DNA of 11,038 bases, taken from positions 1 through 11,038 of the forward strand of contig QFOT01000062.1 in assembly GCA_003241285.1 (NCBI GenBank), written 5' to 3'. The notes under the pieces were generated by a model, which was given only the letters and a program-made list of their open reading frames with translations, searched no databases and had not been told where the DNA came from. Shown here piece after piece: positions 1-6,636 of this stretch (position 1 is its first letter; the number at the start of each line of letters is the position of its first letter). The position numbers were made by a program, and so were the translations under genes. Source of the DNA: Micavibrio aeruginosavorus. Its GTDB lineage: Bacteria; Pseudomonadota; Alphaproteobacteria; Micavibrionales; Micavibrionaceae.

Positions 1-567
1 ATTGTTGAATGCGGAACAGGGCTTTCAACTGTCGTTATTTGCAAAGCTATCGAGCAACTAAAATCTATCGATTCATCTTATTCCCCCACCTTCGTATCGT
101 TAGAAAGTGAAGAGTTTTATTTGCAACATGCGCAGGATTTACTTCCGGACAAATACAAATTTTATGTCGAAATCCGCCACTCGGAACTGGTGGAAGATGT
201 GTATTCCATGTTTCGTGGTATTCGATATAAAGATGTACCCGCAGGACCGTATGATTTTATTTTTGTTGATGGGCCTGATTATAAAACTGACAAAGGTGGG
301 CCTTCCTTTTGCTTCGATCTCATTAAATACATTGAAAATAGCACGGCGCCTGTTTATGCCGTTATCGACACGCGCGTATCGACGGTTTATGTTTTGCAAA
401 AACTCCTTGGTAAAAAACTTGTTTCTTATAATGGGATAAGCAGGGTTGGATCGGTTTTGGGTGCTAAAAAATCCGACCTGTTGTCGCTGACAGAGCCGCC
501 CTCGGCGCATTTTGTGCAAAAATTAACCAATGGAACACTGGATCTAAAATTTAAAAAAACCGTTTAG
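1..567 (+). CDS. SAM-dependent methyltransferase-like protein, 5' end outside the window
   Basis: The reading frame is open from base 1 to the TAG at 565-567, leaving 188 residues without a visible start, so the N-terminus lies upstream. The fragment begins with VECGTGLST, which fits the glycine-rich SAM-binding loop (motif I) of class I methyltransferases. An acidic residue follows at the end of the next strand (SLESEEF, about residues 33-39), and then a strand ending in YDFIFVDGP (residues 84-92), the usual position of the motif with the active-site Asp. The C-terminal part has no motif I recognise. The role is probably methylation of a sugar or lipid carrier in this glycan locus, but the substrate is unknown and the protein could be a Rossmann-fold relative without methyltransferase activity. 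The gene converges on neuA and their stop codons overlap. Confidence 0.65.
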   Translation: MVECGTGLSTVVICKAIEQLKSIDSSYSPTFVSLESEEFYLQHAQDLLPDKYKFYVEIRHSELVEDVYSMFRGIRYKDVPAGPYDFIFVDGPDYKTDKGGPSFCFDLIKYIENSTAPVYAVIDTRVSTVYVLQKLLGKKLVSYNGISRVGSVLGAKKSDLLSLTEPPSAHFVQKLTNGTLDLKFKKTV

Positions 568-1259
568 CTTTTCAAGAGAAATTCCGCCATATCCATGTCC
601 AGCTTTGCATCGATATCAATCGACGTATTCTTATCCATTAAATAAGGCGTGACAGGACTGGCGCAAAACACTTCATCTCTCAGAAATGTATCGAGGTTAG
701 TAATATAAATAGCCCCATTTTGCTTTAAAATATTAGGTAGACCCTGACGCGGCATCGCCAGAAATTGTTCGCCGAATAAAGGACTGACATTGCCATCTTC
801 ATTTTCAAGAAAACATTTATAAGGATGAGTTTCGACTGGTGTCATACTGACAACCGAGCCCTGCCCGTTTTTTTTCTCGTAAAGCCCAACTGCGTTATAA
901 ATATCCGTGGCATTGCGCAGCGGCGACGTTGGCTGCAATAGAATAAAATCCGTAAAAAGAAATTCCCCCTTTTTCTTTAATTCTTCAACGGCGTGAATAA
1001 TCGCGGAGGCCGAGCTGGCAGTATCAGTAGACAATTCCGTAGGACGCTTGATAACTTGCGCGCCGCACTGAATAGCGATCTCAGAAATTTCAGCGCTATC
1101 CGTCGAAACATAGCAGTCACCCGGTAAGCCTGATTGATAAAACGCCTCGATCGTATAAGCGATCAAGGGTTTTCCGTTGAGAGGAAGTATGTTTTTTCCT
1201 GCCAGACCCTTCGAGCCGCCCCGAGCCGTTATAATGGGAAGATAGTTTCTTTTTCCCAT
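564..1259 (-). CDS. neuA: CMP-N-acetylneuraminate cytidylyltransferase (acylneuraminate cytidylyltransferase)
   Basis: This 231-residue protein has the usual length of bacterial CMP-sialic acid synthetases (about 225-230). It would activate sialic acid with CTP to CMP-Neu5Ac, releasing pyrophosphate, in the cytoplasm. The N-terminal nucleotide-binding loop is ARGGSKGLAGKN (residues 12-23), with Arg13 and Lys22 in the expected places. LLQPTSPLR (107-115) and NGAIY (181-185) are family signatures. SIDIDAKLD (213-221) supplies Asp215 and Asp217, which match the metal-binding aspartates of the meningococcal enzyme. It is the last gene of neuB-neuC-neuA and starts four bases after the neuC stop. 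No good Shine-Dalgarno precedes the ATG, so translation may depend on coupling to neuC. CMP-legionaminate synthetases (LegF) look alike. I favour Neu5Ac because of the neighbouring NeuB and NeuC, not because of NeuA itself. Confidence 0.88.
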   Translation of the reverse strand: MGKRNYLPIITARGGSKGLAGKNILPLNGKPLIAYTIEAFYQSGLPGDCYVSTDSAEISEIAIQCGAQVIKRPTELSTDTASSASAIIHAVEELKKKGEFLFTDFILLQPTSPLRNATDIYNAVGLYEKKNGQGSVVSMTPVETHPYKCFLENEDGNVSPLFGEQFLAMPRQGLPNILKQNGAIYITNLDTFLRDEVFCASPVTPYLMDKNTSIDIDAKLDMDMAEFLLKS

Positions 1260-1263
1260 GGCA

Positions 1264-2415
1264 CTAAGCTATGATTTTTAGAGCAGCCGGAATATCAAAA
1301 AACTGCTTTTGGGATTTTGTCTGCCAGAAAGATGGTGCAGCAATCGCTTTCATAAAACCGTCAGCGCTGTCCCCCTTGCCAAAATAAGATGAAACATCAC
1401 TGCGCCCGATGGTTTTTGTAGATGCAATAGCATCAAGAATATCATTCGTTTCATATCCGCAATTTATAATCGACGAGTGGATAAAGCGATTTTGCTGGCG
1501 CGTTCCAATATTAACAGTTGGTATGGCATAGAAAGGCGCTTCGCGCATCCCGGCACTTGAATTCCCGATACAGAATTGGGCGTTTTTTAATAAGACTAAA
1601 AAGCGTTCAAATTTAATCGACGGATAAATTCTGAATCTTTCATTATTTTCCAGCCGCTTATACGCATCCAGAATATACCCTGTGCCCTCATCGTTATTTG
1701 GATAAATCACGACATAATTGTGATTATCCTCGAGTAATGCCTGAACGAATTTTTCTGCATTTTCTTCCATCTGGTCCTGCTCCGTTGTTACAGGATGGAA
1801 CATGGCGATGGCATAGGAGTTAAAATCAATCTCGTAATACTCTTTAACGGTATCGAGCGCAGGCAGATTTGCCGAGCGCATGACATCGATATCGGGTGAC
1901 CCGATTACGTAGACTTTTTCCGGCACTTCACCCATTTGGCGTACGCGGGCAGCTGCCTCTTCATTGGCAACAAAATGATAATGAGAAAGTTTTGAAACTG
2001 CATGACGCAACATCTCGTCAACTGTTCCGGAGCGTTCACCGCCTTCTATATGCGATACAATCACATTCTTGATCATGCCGACGATAGCCCCGGCCAAAGC
2101 CTCGACCCGGTCGCCATGAACGACGATCATATCGCAAGGATGCTCTTCTATATAACGTGACAGGCCGCTGATCGTATTGGCGAGGATCATCTCCATCGGC
2201 TCGCCTATTCGCTGATTTATGTAATGATGCACATGAGAAAAATTATACTTCATCACTTCATTGGCGGTGTTGCCGTATAATTTCAATTGATGCATGCCCG
2301 TACAGAAAATACGGCAATTCAAATCAGGGTGCGCTTCGACCGCTTGTATCAATGGCAAAAGTTTCCCAAAATCGGCACGCGTGCCGGTCAGGAACAGTAT
2401 ATTACGCTGCTCCAC
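1264..2415 (-). CDS. neuC: UDP-N-acetylglucosamine 2-epimerase, hydrolysing
   Basis: The protein would hydrolyse UDP-GlcNAc with inversion at C2 to give free ManNAc and UDP, the first committed step of bacterial sialic acid synthesis. It has 383 residues from the chosen start; the family is typically about 375-390. Signatures are GTRADFGKL (11-19), HGDRVEALAG (100-109), HIEGGERSGTVDE (122-134) and FHPVTTE (206-212). HGDR and HIEGGExSGTxD mark the NeuC/SiaA/LegG branch and are not seen in the non-hydrolysing WecB branch. I chose the GTG at 2415 because a TGAGG ribosome site lies nine bases upstream and it gives the family-like N-terminus MEQRNILFLTG. A TTG at 2430 would add five residues but has poor spacing. 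The start overlaps the 3' end of neuB by 14 bases. LegG, which acts on a 2,4-diacetamido sugar, is the main alternative. Confidence 0.88.
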   Translation of the reverse strand: MEQRNILFLTGTRADFGKLLPLIQAVEAHPDLNCRIFCTGMHQLKLYGNTANEVMKYNFSHVHHYINQRIGEPMEMILANTISGLSRYIEEHPCDMIVVHGDRVEALAGAIVGMIKNVIVSHIEGGERSGTVDEMLRHAVSKLSHYHFVANEEAAARVRQMGEVPEKVYVIGSPDIDVMRSANLPALDTVKEYYEIDFNSYAIAMFHPVTTEQDQMEENAEKFVQALLEDNHNYVVIYPNNDEGTGYILDAYKRLENNERFRIYPSIKFERFLVLLKNAQFCIGNSSAGMREAPFYAIPTVNIGTRQQNRFIHSSIINCGYETNDILDAIASTKTIGRSDVSSYFGKGDSADGFMKAIAAPSFWQTKSQKQFFDIPAALKIIA

Positions 2416-3466
2416 TTTTGCGATCCTCAACCTGATCCCATGATACGTGGCTATCGTGAGCGATATCCTGCTTGGCTTTCATGCCCAAAAGCGATTTGTA
2501 CTCTTCTGCGCTTATCTTTCCTGTACCGGGGCGTTTTACCCAGATATTCTCTTTTGTAAATGCCTCGCCTTTTTTGATCGGTTTGATTGTTACGACTGTC
2601 GCATAGGCGAAATCACGCGTTATCTGCTCCTCTGGAAGCAGAACATTCTTGTCTCCGCCTCTGGCTTCCCAGATGGCTTTACTTCCGACAATCAAGTCGC
2701 GGCAGGAATTTTCATCCATGGATACTTCGATATCAGGCCCTGTACGATCCATATGATCCGTAAAATGACGCTCTAAAACCGAAGCGCCAAGCGCCACCGC
2801 CCCAAGGCATGGATAATTAGACAGGCAGTGATCGGACAATCCTACCACCGCATCCGGGAAAGCTTCTTTCAATTGAACCATGCCGTTCAGGCGAACGAGG
2901 TTATATGGCGTTGGATAAATATTGGTACAGTGAAGAAGCGCGAAAGGAATTTTATAATCGCGCAAAATCTGAACTGATTTAGCGACGGTCTTAAGATCGT
3001 TCATACCTGTGCTCATAATGACCGGCTTACCGAATTCGGCGATATGCTCGATCAGGGGAAAGTTGTTGCACTCCCCTGAGCCGATTTTATAGGCTGGTAT
3101 GTCCATCGATTTCAATCGTTCGCTGGCCGCACGGGAAAAAGGCGTGCTTATAAACTCCATACCCTTGGAAATGACGTATTGCTGAAGCGCTCGCTCATCG
3201 TCTCCGTTTAAAGCGCAACGGGCCATTATTTCATAAATAGAAACATCCGCATTGCCGGGAATGACCTTCTTGGCGGCCCCGCTCATTTCATCTTCAATGA
3301 TATGCGTCTGGTGTTTAATGACTTCCGCTCCTGCCCGTTTGGCGGCGTCAACCATTTGCTTGGCAACTTCCAGATTGCCCTCGTGATTGATCCCTATTTC
3401 GGCAATAACTAAAGGAGGGTGATTTTCACCGACTAACCGATTGCCTATACTAAATTCTGCTGCCAT
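2402..3466 (-). CDS. neuB: N-acetylneuraminate synthase (PEP-dependent sialic acid synthase)
   Basis: NeuB condenses phosphoenolpyruvate with ManNAc to give N-acetylneuraminic acid. This 354-residue protein has the normal two-domain layout: a TIM barrel (about 1-280) and a C-terminal antifreeze-like SAF domain (about 285-345). AEIGINHEG (22-30) holds catalytic Glu23. KHQTHIIEDEMS (51-62), GSGECNN (129-135), GLSDH with His213 and LERHF with His234 (the metal-binding histidines) follow. WVKRPG (309-314) carries Arg312 of the SAF domain, which in the meningococcal enzyme reaches into the partner subunit to bind the ManNAc acetamido group. From memory of the families, the KHQTHIxEDEMS and GECNN stretches are typical of Neu5Ac synthases, while LegI and PseI proteins start with shorter N-termini and KFQ/KIQ-type motifs. 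It is first in the operon, and the ATG is preceded by AAGGG with a six-base spacer. Confidence 0.92.
   Translation of the reverse strand: MAAEFSIGNRLVGENHPPLVIAEIGINHEGNLEVAKQMVDAAKRAGAEVIKHQTHIIEDEMSGAAKKVIPGNADVSIYEIMARCALNGDDERALQQYVISKGMEFISTPFSRAASERLKSMDIPAYKIGSGECNNFPLIEHIAEFGKPVIMSTGMNDLKTVAKSVQILRDYKIPFALLHCTNIYPTPYNLVRLNGMVQLKEAFPDAVVGLSDHCLSNYPCLGAVALGASVLERHFTDHMDRTGPDIEVSMDENSCRDLIVGSKAIWEARGGDKNVLLPEEQITRDFAYATVVTIKPIKKGEAFTKENIWVKRPGTGKISAEEYKSLLGMKAKQDIAHDSHVSWDQVEDRKSGAA
2425..2429 (-). promoter_or_regulatory. Ribosome binding site deciding the neuC start
   Basis: On the minus strand TGAGG lies nine bases upstream of a GTG at 2415-2413, inside the last codons of neuB. This supports GTG over the TTG at 2430, which the site itself touches. 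The arrangement suggests that neuC is translated by ribosomes finishing neuB. Confidence 0.55.
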
Positions 3467-3472
3467 GCCGCG

Positions 3473-3477
3473 CCCTT
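3473..3477 (-). promoter_or_regulatory. Ribosome binding site of neuB
   Basis: On the minus strand AAGGG stands six bases before the neuB ATG (3466-3464). It is the clearest ribosome site in the divergent gap and supports the chosen start. Confidence 0.55.
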
Positions 3478-3497
3478 AAATCTGCCCGAGTTATGAA

Positions 3498-3507
3498 ATT
3501 GGCCAAT
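3498..3507. repeat. Perfect 10-base palindrome ATTGGCCAAT
   Basis: ATTGGCCAAT equals its own reverse complement and lies 32 bases upstream of neuB. It is flanked by TATGA (3492-3496) and TCATA (3514-3518), which are also inverted, although not centred on exactly the same point. The placement would suit an operator for neuBCA, but a 10-base palindrome can occur by chance. Confidence 0.3.
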
Positions 3508-3573
3508 CCTAGATCATAGCGTCATGAATGTCCATATTCAGAAAGCTCTGGATAGGCCTGATTTTAAATATTT

Positions 3574-3604
3574 CCAAGCGGCAAAGCGTCATTTATAAGC
3601 TTGG
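3574..3604. repeat. Interrupted inverted repeat CCAAGC/GCTTGG before the wecB-like gene
   Basis: CCAAGC (3574-3579) and GCTTGG (3599-3604) are perfect inverted arms separated by 19 bases. The right arm ends six bases before the ATG at 3611, so in RNA a stem would cover the place where a ribosome must bind. There is no following T run, so it is not an intrinsic terminator. With a six-base stem and a long loop it may be fortuitous. Confidence 0.25.
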
Positions 3605-3610
3605 CATAAC

Positions 3611-4738
3611 ATGCCTGATGAAACAATGAACATGAACGCGCGAAAAGACATATTGATTGTTGCGGGAGCGCGCCCGAATTTTATGAAGATATCGCCTATC
3701 ATACGGGCGCTTTCTCAAAGTAATGTTCTAAGAGGACATCTTATCCATACAGGTCAGCATCATGATGACGCCATGTCCGGCAGTTTTTTCCGTGATCTGG
3801 GTATACCGGAACCTGAGATCAATCTGCAGGTATCGAGCGGCAGCCAGTCACACCAAACCGGCGAAATCATACAAAAATTCGAACCTGTATTGCAGAAACT
3901 ATCTCCTTCAGCGGTTCTGGTTGTTGGTGATGTTACCTCTACTTTAGCCTGCGCGCTTGTGGCTATCAAAAATCATGTACCTGTCATACATGTCGAAGCA
4001 GGTCTGCGTAGTTACGACCGGGCCATGCCGGAAGAAATCAATCGTGTTTTGACGGATCAGATAGCTGATTTTCTTTTTACCACTGAACGTGAAGCAAGCG
4101 ATAATTTAAAACGCGAAGGCATTTCCGAAGATAAAATCCATTTCGTCGGAAATGTCATGGTCGATTGCCTGGAATACAATCTGACCAAAGCTGTTCCCGC
4201 TTCAGAAACTCTAAAAGATATTGGCATAAAAAATTATGCCCTTTTAACGCTCCATCGCCCGTCTAATGTCGATAGTGCAGAAATACTTCGACCACTCATG
4301 GAAGCCATTGCCAGACTTTCAAAAACTGTTCCTGTGGTATTCCCTATTCATCCACGAACAAGAAACAACATAAAGAAATTCATACCAGACTCCGTTTTTA
4401 ATGAAGCGAATATCCATCTTATAGAGCCACAACCCTATCTGGCCATGCTTGGCCTTATGCGGCAGGCTCGCCTTGTCTTAACTGACTCTGGCGGGTTGCA
4501 GGAAGAAACGACATCTCTCGGCGTTCCCTGTTTTACCTTAAGGGATAATACCGAGCGCTGGATAACCGTTACTCAAGGCACTAATGTAATGGTAGGTACA
4601 AATCCAGATGCCCTCGATAGCGCTATGAAATCTTTTTTAAGCGGTCAGGTCAAATCAGGCACACGACCTGAATTATGGGACGGCAAAGCTGCAGAGCGGA
4701 TTGTATCGATCTTGGAGAAAAGCCTATGTGCGGAATAG
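3611..4738 (+). CDS. wecB: UDP-N-acetylglucosamine 2-epimerase, non-hydrolysing
   Basis: This 375-residue protein matches the length of WecB/MnaA (about 376), which reversibly converts UDP-GlcNAc to UDP-ManNAc in the cytoplasm for polysaccharide synthesis. It has the two-Rossmann (GT-B-like) fold signatures: GARPNFMKISPI (19-30), TGQHHD (47-52), GDVTST (106-111), HVEAGLRS (127-134), PEEINR (140-145), LHRPSN and HPRT in the second domain, and TDSGGLQEE near the C-terminus. Asp107, Glu129 and the Glu of PEEINR correspond to conserved catalytic acids of E. coli WecB. It is divergent from neuBCA and heads a plus-strand cluster; its end overlaps the amidotransferase gene by 13 bases. No strong ribosome site precedes the ATG, and in-frame ATGs at 3626 and 3632 are possible starts. 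Related enzymes act on other UDP-HexNAc sugars. No UDP-ManNAc dehydrogenase (WecC) is visible to confirm the pathway. Confidence 0.87.
   Translation: MPDETMNMNARKDILIVAGARPNFMKISPIIRALSQSNVLRGHLIHTGQHHDDAMSGSFFRDLGIPEPEINLQVSSGSQSHQTGEIIQKFEPVLQKLSPSAVLVVGDVTSTLACALVAIKNHVPVIHVEAGLRSYDRAMPEEINRVLTDQIADFLFTTEREASDNLKREGISEDKIHFVGNVMVDCLEYNLTKAVPASETLKDIGIKNYALLTLHRPSNVDSAEILRPLMEAIARLSKTVPVVFPIHPRTRNNIKKFIPDSVFNEANIHLIEPQPYLAMLGLMRQARLVLTDSGGLQEETTSLGVPCFTLRDNTERWITVTQGTNVMVGTNPDALDSAMKSFLSGQVKSGTRPELWDGKAAERIVSILEKSLCAE
4714..4717 (+). promoter_or_regulatory. Ribosome binding site deciding the amidotransferase start
   Basis: GGAG eight bases before the ATG at 4726 fixes the start that exposes Cys2, the catalytic N-terminal nucleophile after Met removal. 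It lies inside the wecB-like gene, so the two are probably translationally coupled. Confidence 0.65.
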
Positions 4739-6636
4739 CCGGCTTTACTGATTTTAAAGGTGATACCAGCGCGCTTTTATCGCGTATGCTGGATAAAATC
4801 GCTCATCGGGGACCGGATGATGACGGTACGCTTCTATCAGGCCGCACAGCCATTGGTATGCGACGTCTCTCAATCATTGACGTTGCCCAAGGTAAACAGC
4901 CTATCACCACCAAAGGTGGCTCATTATCGATTGTTTATAATGGCGAAATTTACAATTATATGGAAGTCCGCCGTGAGCTTGAGGCAATGGGTTGCTCTTT
5001 CCAGACAAATTGCGATACGGAAGCAATTCTAATTGGTTACCAGATGTGGGGGCCTGATTGCCTCAATCGGCTGCGTGGCATGTTTGCCTGCGCTATTTAT
5101 GATCATCGTGACGGCTCTCTATTTATCGCACGTGATCGTATAGGCATTAAACCGCTTTATTATGCTATTTCAAATGGACAATTTATATTTGGTTCGGAAA
5201 TCAAGTCACTTCTTCTTCATCCTGTAATTCAACGTGAAGTCGATCCTGTAGCCGTGGATGGCTATTTATCTTTGCGCTACGTACCCGGACCGCAGACATT
5301 ATTTCGCCAGATAAAAAAATTCCCGCCCGGCCATTTCATGATCTGGAAAAACGGTGAAGGTAGTTTCAAACGTTACTGGAATACTGCCGATATAAAACCT
5401 TTTACAGGTAATCGCACTGAAGCACAGGAAACGTTCGACAACTTATTCGACGAAACGACAAATATTCACATGGTAAGTGAGCGTCCGGTCGGCGCCTTTT
5501 TATCAGGTGGCCTCGATTCAACCGCTATCGTCGCTTCTCTTACTAACCAGTTTCCTCAAGGCCTGAAAACTTTCTCAGTTGGTTTTGGATGGAAAGGTGA
5601 TGAATTATCTGCCGCTGCTGCAACTGCAAAAGACCTTGGCTGCGATCATAAGGAAATCATTTGCCGCGCCGAGCATACGTCTTTGCTTGGCAAGATCGTC
5701 TGGAATCTTGATGAGCCCATAGGCGACGGAATTGTTTTGCCTATGTACCTGTTGTCTCAACTGGCAAGTGAAAGCGTAAAGGTAGTACAAAGCGGTGAAG
5801 GTGCCGATGAAATACTGGGCGGCTATTTCATGCATCGTGTTATGCGTTGGGCATCGCTCTATTCACGCTATATTCCAAAATTCGTTCAATCCGGCGGTAT
5901 CATGCCTGCGGTCAAGGCGATGCCAGCTTCTTTGCTGAATATGGCGTTCGATTATCCCGGTGATCTAGGTGAAACAGGTAAAAACCGCCTGCTTGAATTC
6001 TTGAAAACTCTCGGAAGTAATTCAACATCTGAGCAATACCGTTTTATCATTTCACTTTTTAGTGAAGCCGATAAAAAAAATCTGTTTACTCAGGAATTTC
6101 AAGCCGCCCTTGCCGCATGCGATACTGAAAGACAGGAAACGGGGCTTCTAGATTTCAATAAGATGCTGGAGCTTCAATTCGAGCATTGGCTGCCAGACGA
6201 TATCCTGACCAAGCTCGATAAAATGACCATGGCCCATTCTCTGGAAGGCCGCGTCCCTTTTATGGATCATCGGCTGGTCGAGCTTGCCATGTCTTTACCA
6301 ATGGAATATAAAATTGGATTAAGAGGTAACAAATTGATTTTGCGTGATTATTTGTCCCGCAGGCGTAATGCGGAAACCTCTCGCCGTAAAAAAGTGCCTT
6401 TCTATATACCTATAGACCAATATTTAGCATCCGAGCCAATGAGAAGTATGGTAAACGAATTGTTATCAGAATCGTCCGTAAAACGGCGAGGCTTGTTTAG
6501 ATGGGAAGCAATTCAGAGAATGCGCGGTAGTGTTGGCGATAATGGGTTTCTTTTCGGGAAACAAGTTTTCTCTATCACGATGCTTGAGCTTTGGTATCGC
6601 ATTTTTATTGATGAAGAAAGTGGATGGACAGTATGA
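4726..6636 (+). CDS. asnB: Asparagine synthase (glutamine-hydrolysing)-type amidotransferase
   Basis: This 636-residue protein has an N-terminal class II glutamine amidotransferase domain (about 1-210) and a C-terminal ATP-dependent asparagine synthase domain (about 230-620). The start is fixed by MCGIAGF: Cys2 must become N-terminal. HRGPDDDG (27-34), RRLSIID (46-52), NGEIYNY (72-78) and the Asp of CDTEA (96-100) form the glutaminase site. SGGLDS (260-265) is the pyrophosphate-binding loop of the synthetase domain, and GEGADE is the second conserved loop. Everything needed for activity appears present. At about 630 residues it resembles the AsnB-like proteins of polysaccharide clusters more than E. 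coli AsnB (554). I infer that it may amidate a carboxylated sugar such as a uronic acid rather than make asparagine. Its start overlaps wecB by 13 bases and its end shares ATGA with the next gene. Confidence 0.85.
   Translation: MCGIAGFTDFKGDTSALLSRMLDKIAHRGPDDDGTLLSGRTAIGMRRLSIIDVAQGKQPITTKGGSLSIVYNGEIYNYMEVRRELEAMGCSFQTNCDTEAILIGYQMWGPDCLNRLRGMFACAIYDHRDGSLFIARDRIGIKPLYYAISNGQFIFGSEIKSLLLHPVIQREVDPVAVDGYLSLRYVPGPQTLFRQIKKFPPGHFMIWKNGEGSFKRYWNTADIKPFTGNRTEAQETFDNLFDETTNIHMVSERPVGAFLSGGLDSTAIVASLTNQFPQGLKTFSVGFGWKGDELSAAAATAKDLGCDHKEIICRAEHTSLLGKIVWNLDEPIGDGIVLPMYLLSQLASESVKVVQSGEGADEILGGYFMHRVMRWASLYSRYIPKFVQSGGIMPAVKAMPASLLNMAFDYPGDLGETGKNRLLEFLKTLGSNSTSEQYRFIISLFSEADKKNLFTQEFQAALAACDTERQETGLLDFNKMLELQFEHWLPDDILTKLDKMTMAHSLEGRVPFMDHRLVELAMSLPMEYKIGLRGNKLILRDYLSRRRNAETSRRKKVPFYIPIDQYLASEPMRSMVNELLSESSVKRRGLFRWEAIQRMRGSVGDNGFLFGKQVFSITMLELWYRIFIDEESGWTV

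Larger units (their letters stand above)
3467..3610. promoter_or_regulatory. Divergent intergenic region between neuB and the wecB-like gene
   Basis: This 144-base gap is the only one in the window able to hold promoters, and it must drive neuBCA leftward and the wecB-like cluster rightward unless transcription reads in from elsewhere. A minus-strand TATGAT (3518-3513) could be a -10 box for neuB, but no convincing -35 sits 16-18 bases before it. On the plus strand, TTTATA/TATAAG near 3593-3598 is AT-rich but too close to the wecB ATG to be certain. The gap also contains a perfect 10-base palindrome, an interrupted dyad and an 8-base direct repeat, listed separately. I can support that it is regulatory by position, but not a specific promoter. 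Confidence 0.45.

Noticed and set aside
107..439. Plus-strand reading frame of 110 codons overlapping the first gene in another frame
   Set aside because: The frame beginning at base 1 carries SAM-binding motifs and stays open to 567. This shadow has no family features and an unusual composition.
139..519. Minus-strand reading frame of 126 codons opposite the first gene
   Set aside because: It is entirely antisense to a supported gene and has no recognisable motif.
2416..2430. TTG at 2430 as the start of neuC
   Set aside because: The ribosome site TGAGG overlaps it, while a GTG at 2415 has ideal spacing and gives the family-like N-terminus. The TTG start is not excluded.
2287..2776. Two plus-strand frames antisense to neuC and neuB
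   Set aside because: Both lie opposite conserved sialic-acid genes, have implausible protein composition and show no motif.
564..3466. Legionaminic or pseudaminic acid operon (LegI/LegG/LegF or PseI/PseF)
   Set aside because: No dehydratase, aminotransferase or PseG/PseH partner is present, and the NeuB motifs fit Neu5Ac synthases better. It remains the main alternative because partner genes could lie elsewhere.
3574..3604. Intrinsic terminator before the wecB-like gene
   Set aside because: The dyad has a six-base stem, a 19-base loop and no T run, and it lies between divergent genes where no transcript needs to end.
4675..4725. Upstream start at 4675 adding 17 residues to the amidotransferase
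   Set aside because: It would bury Cys2, which must be N-terminal for glutaminase activity. A GGAG site supports 4726.
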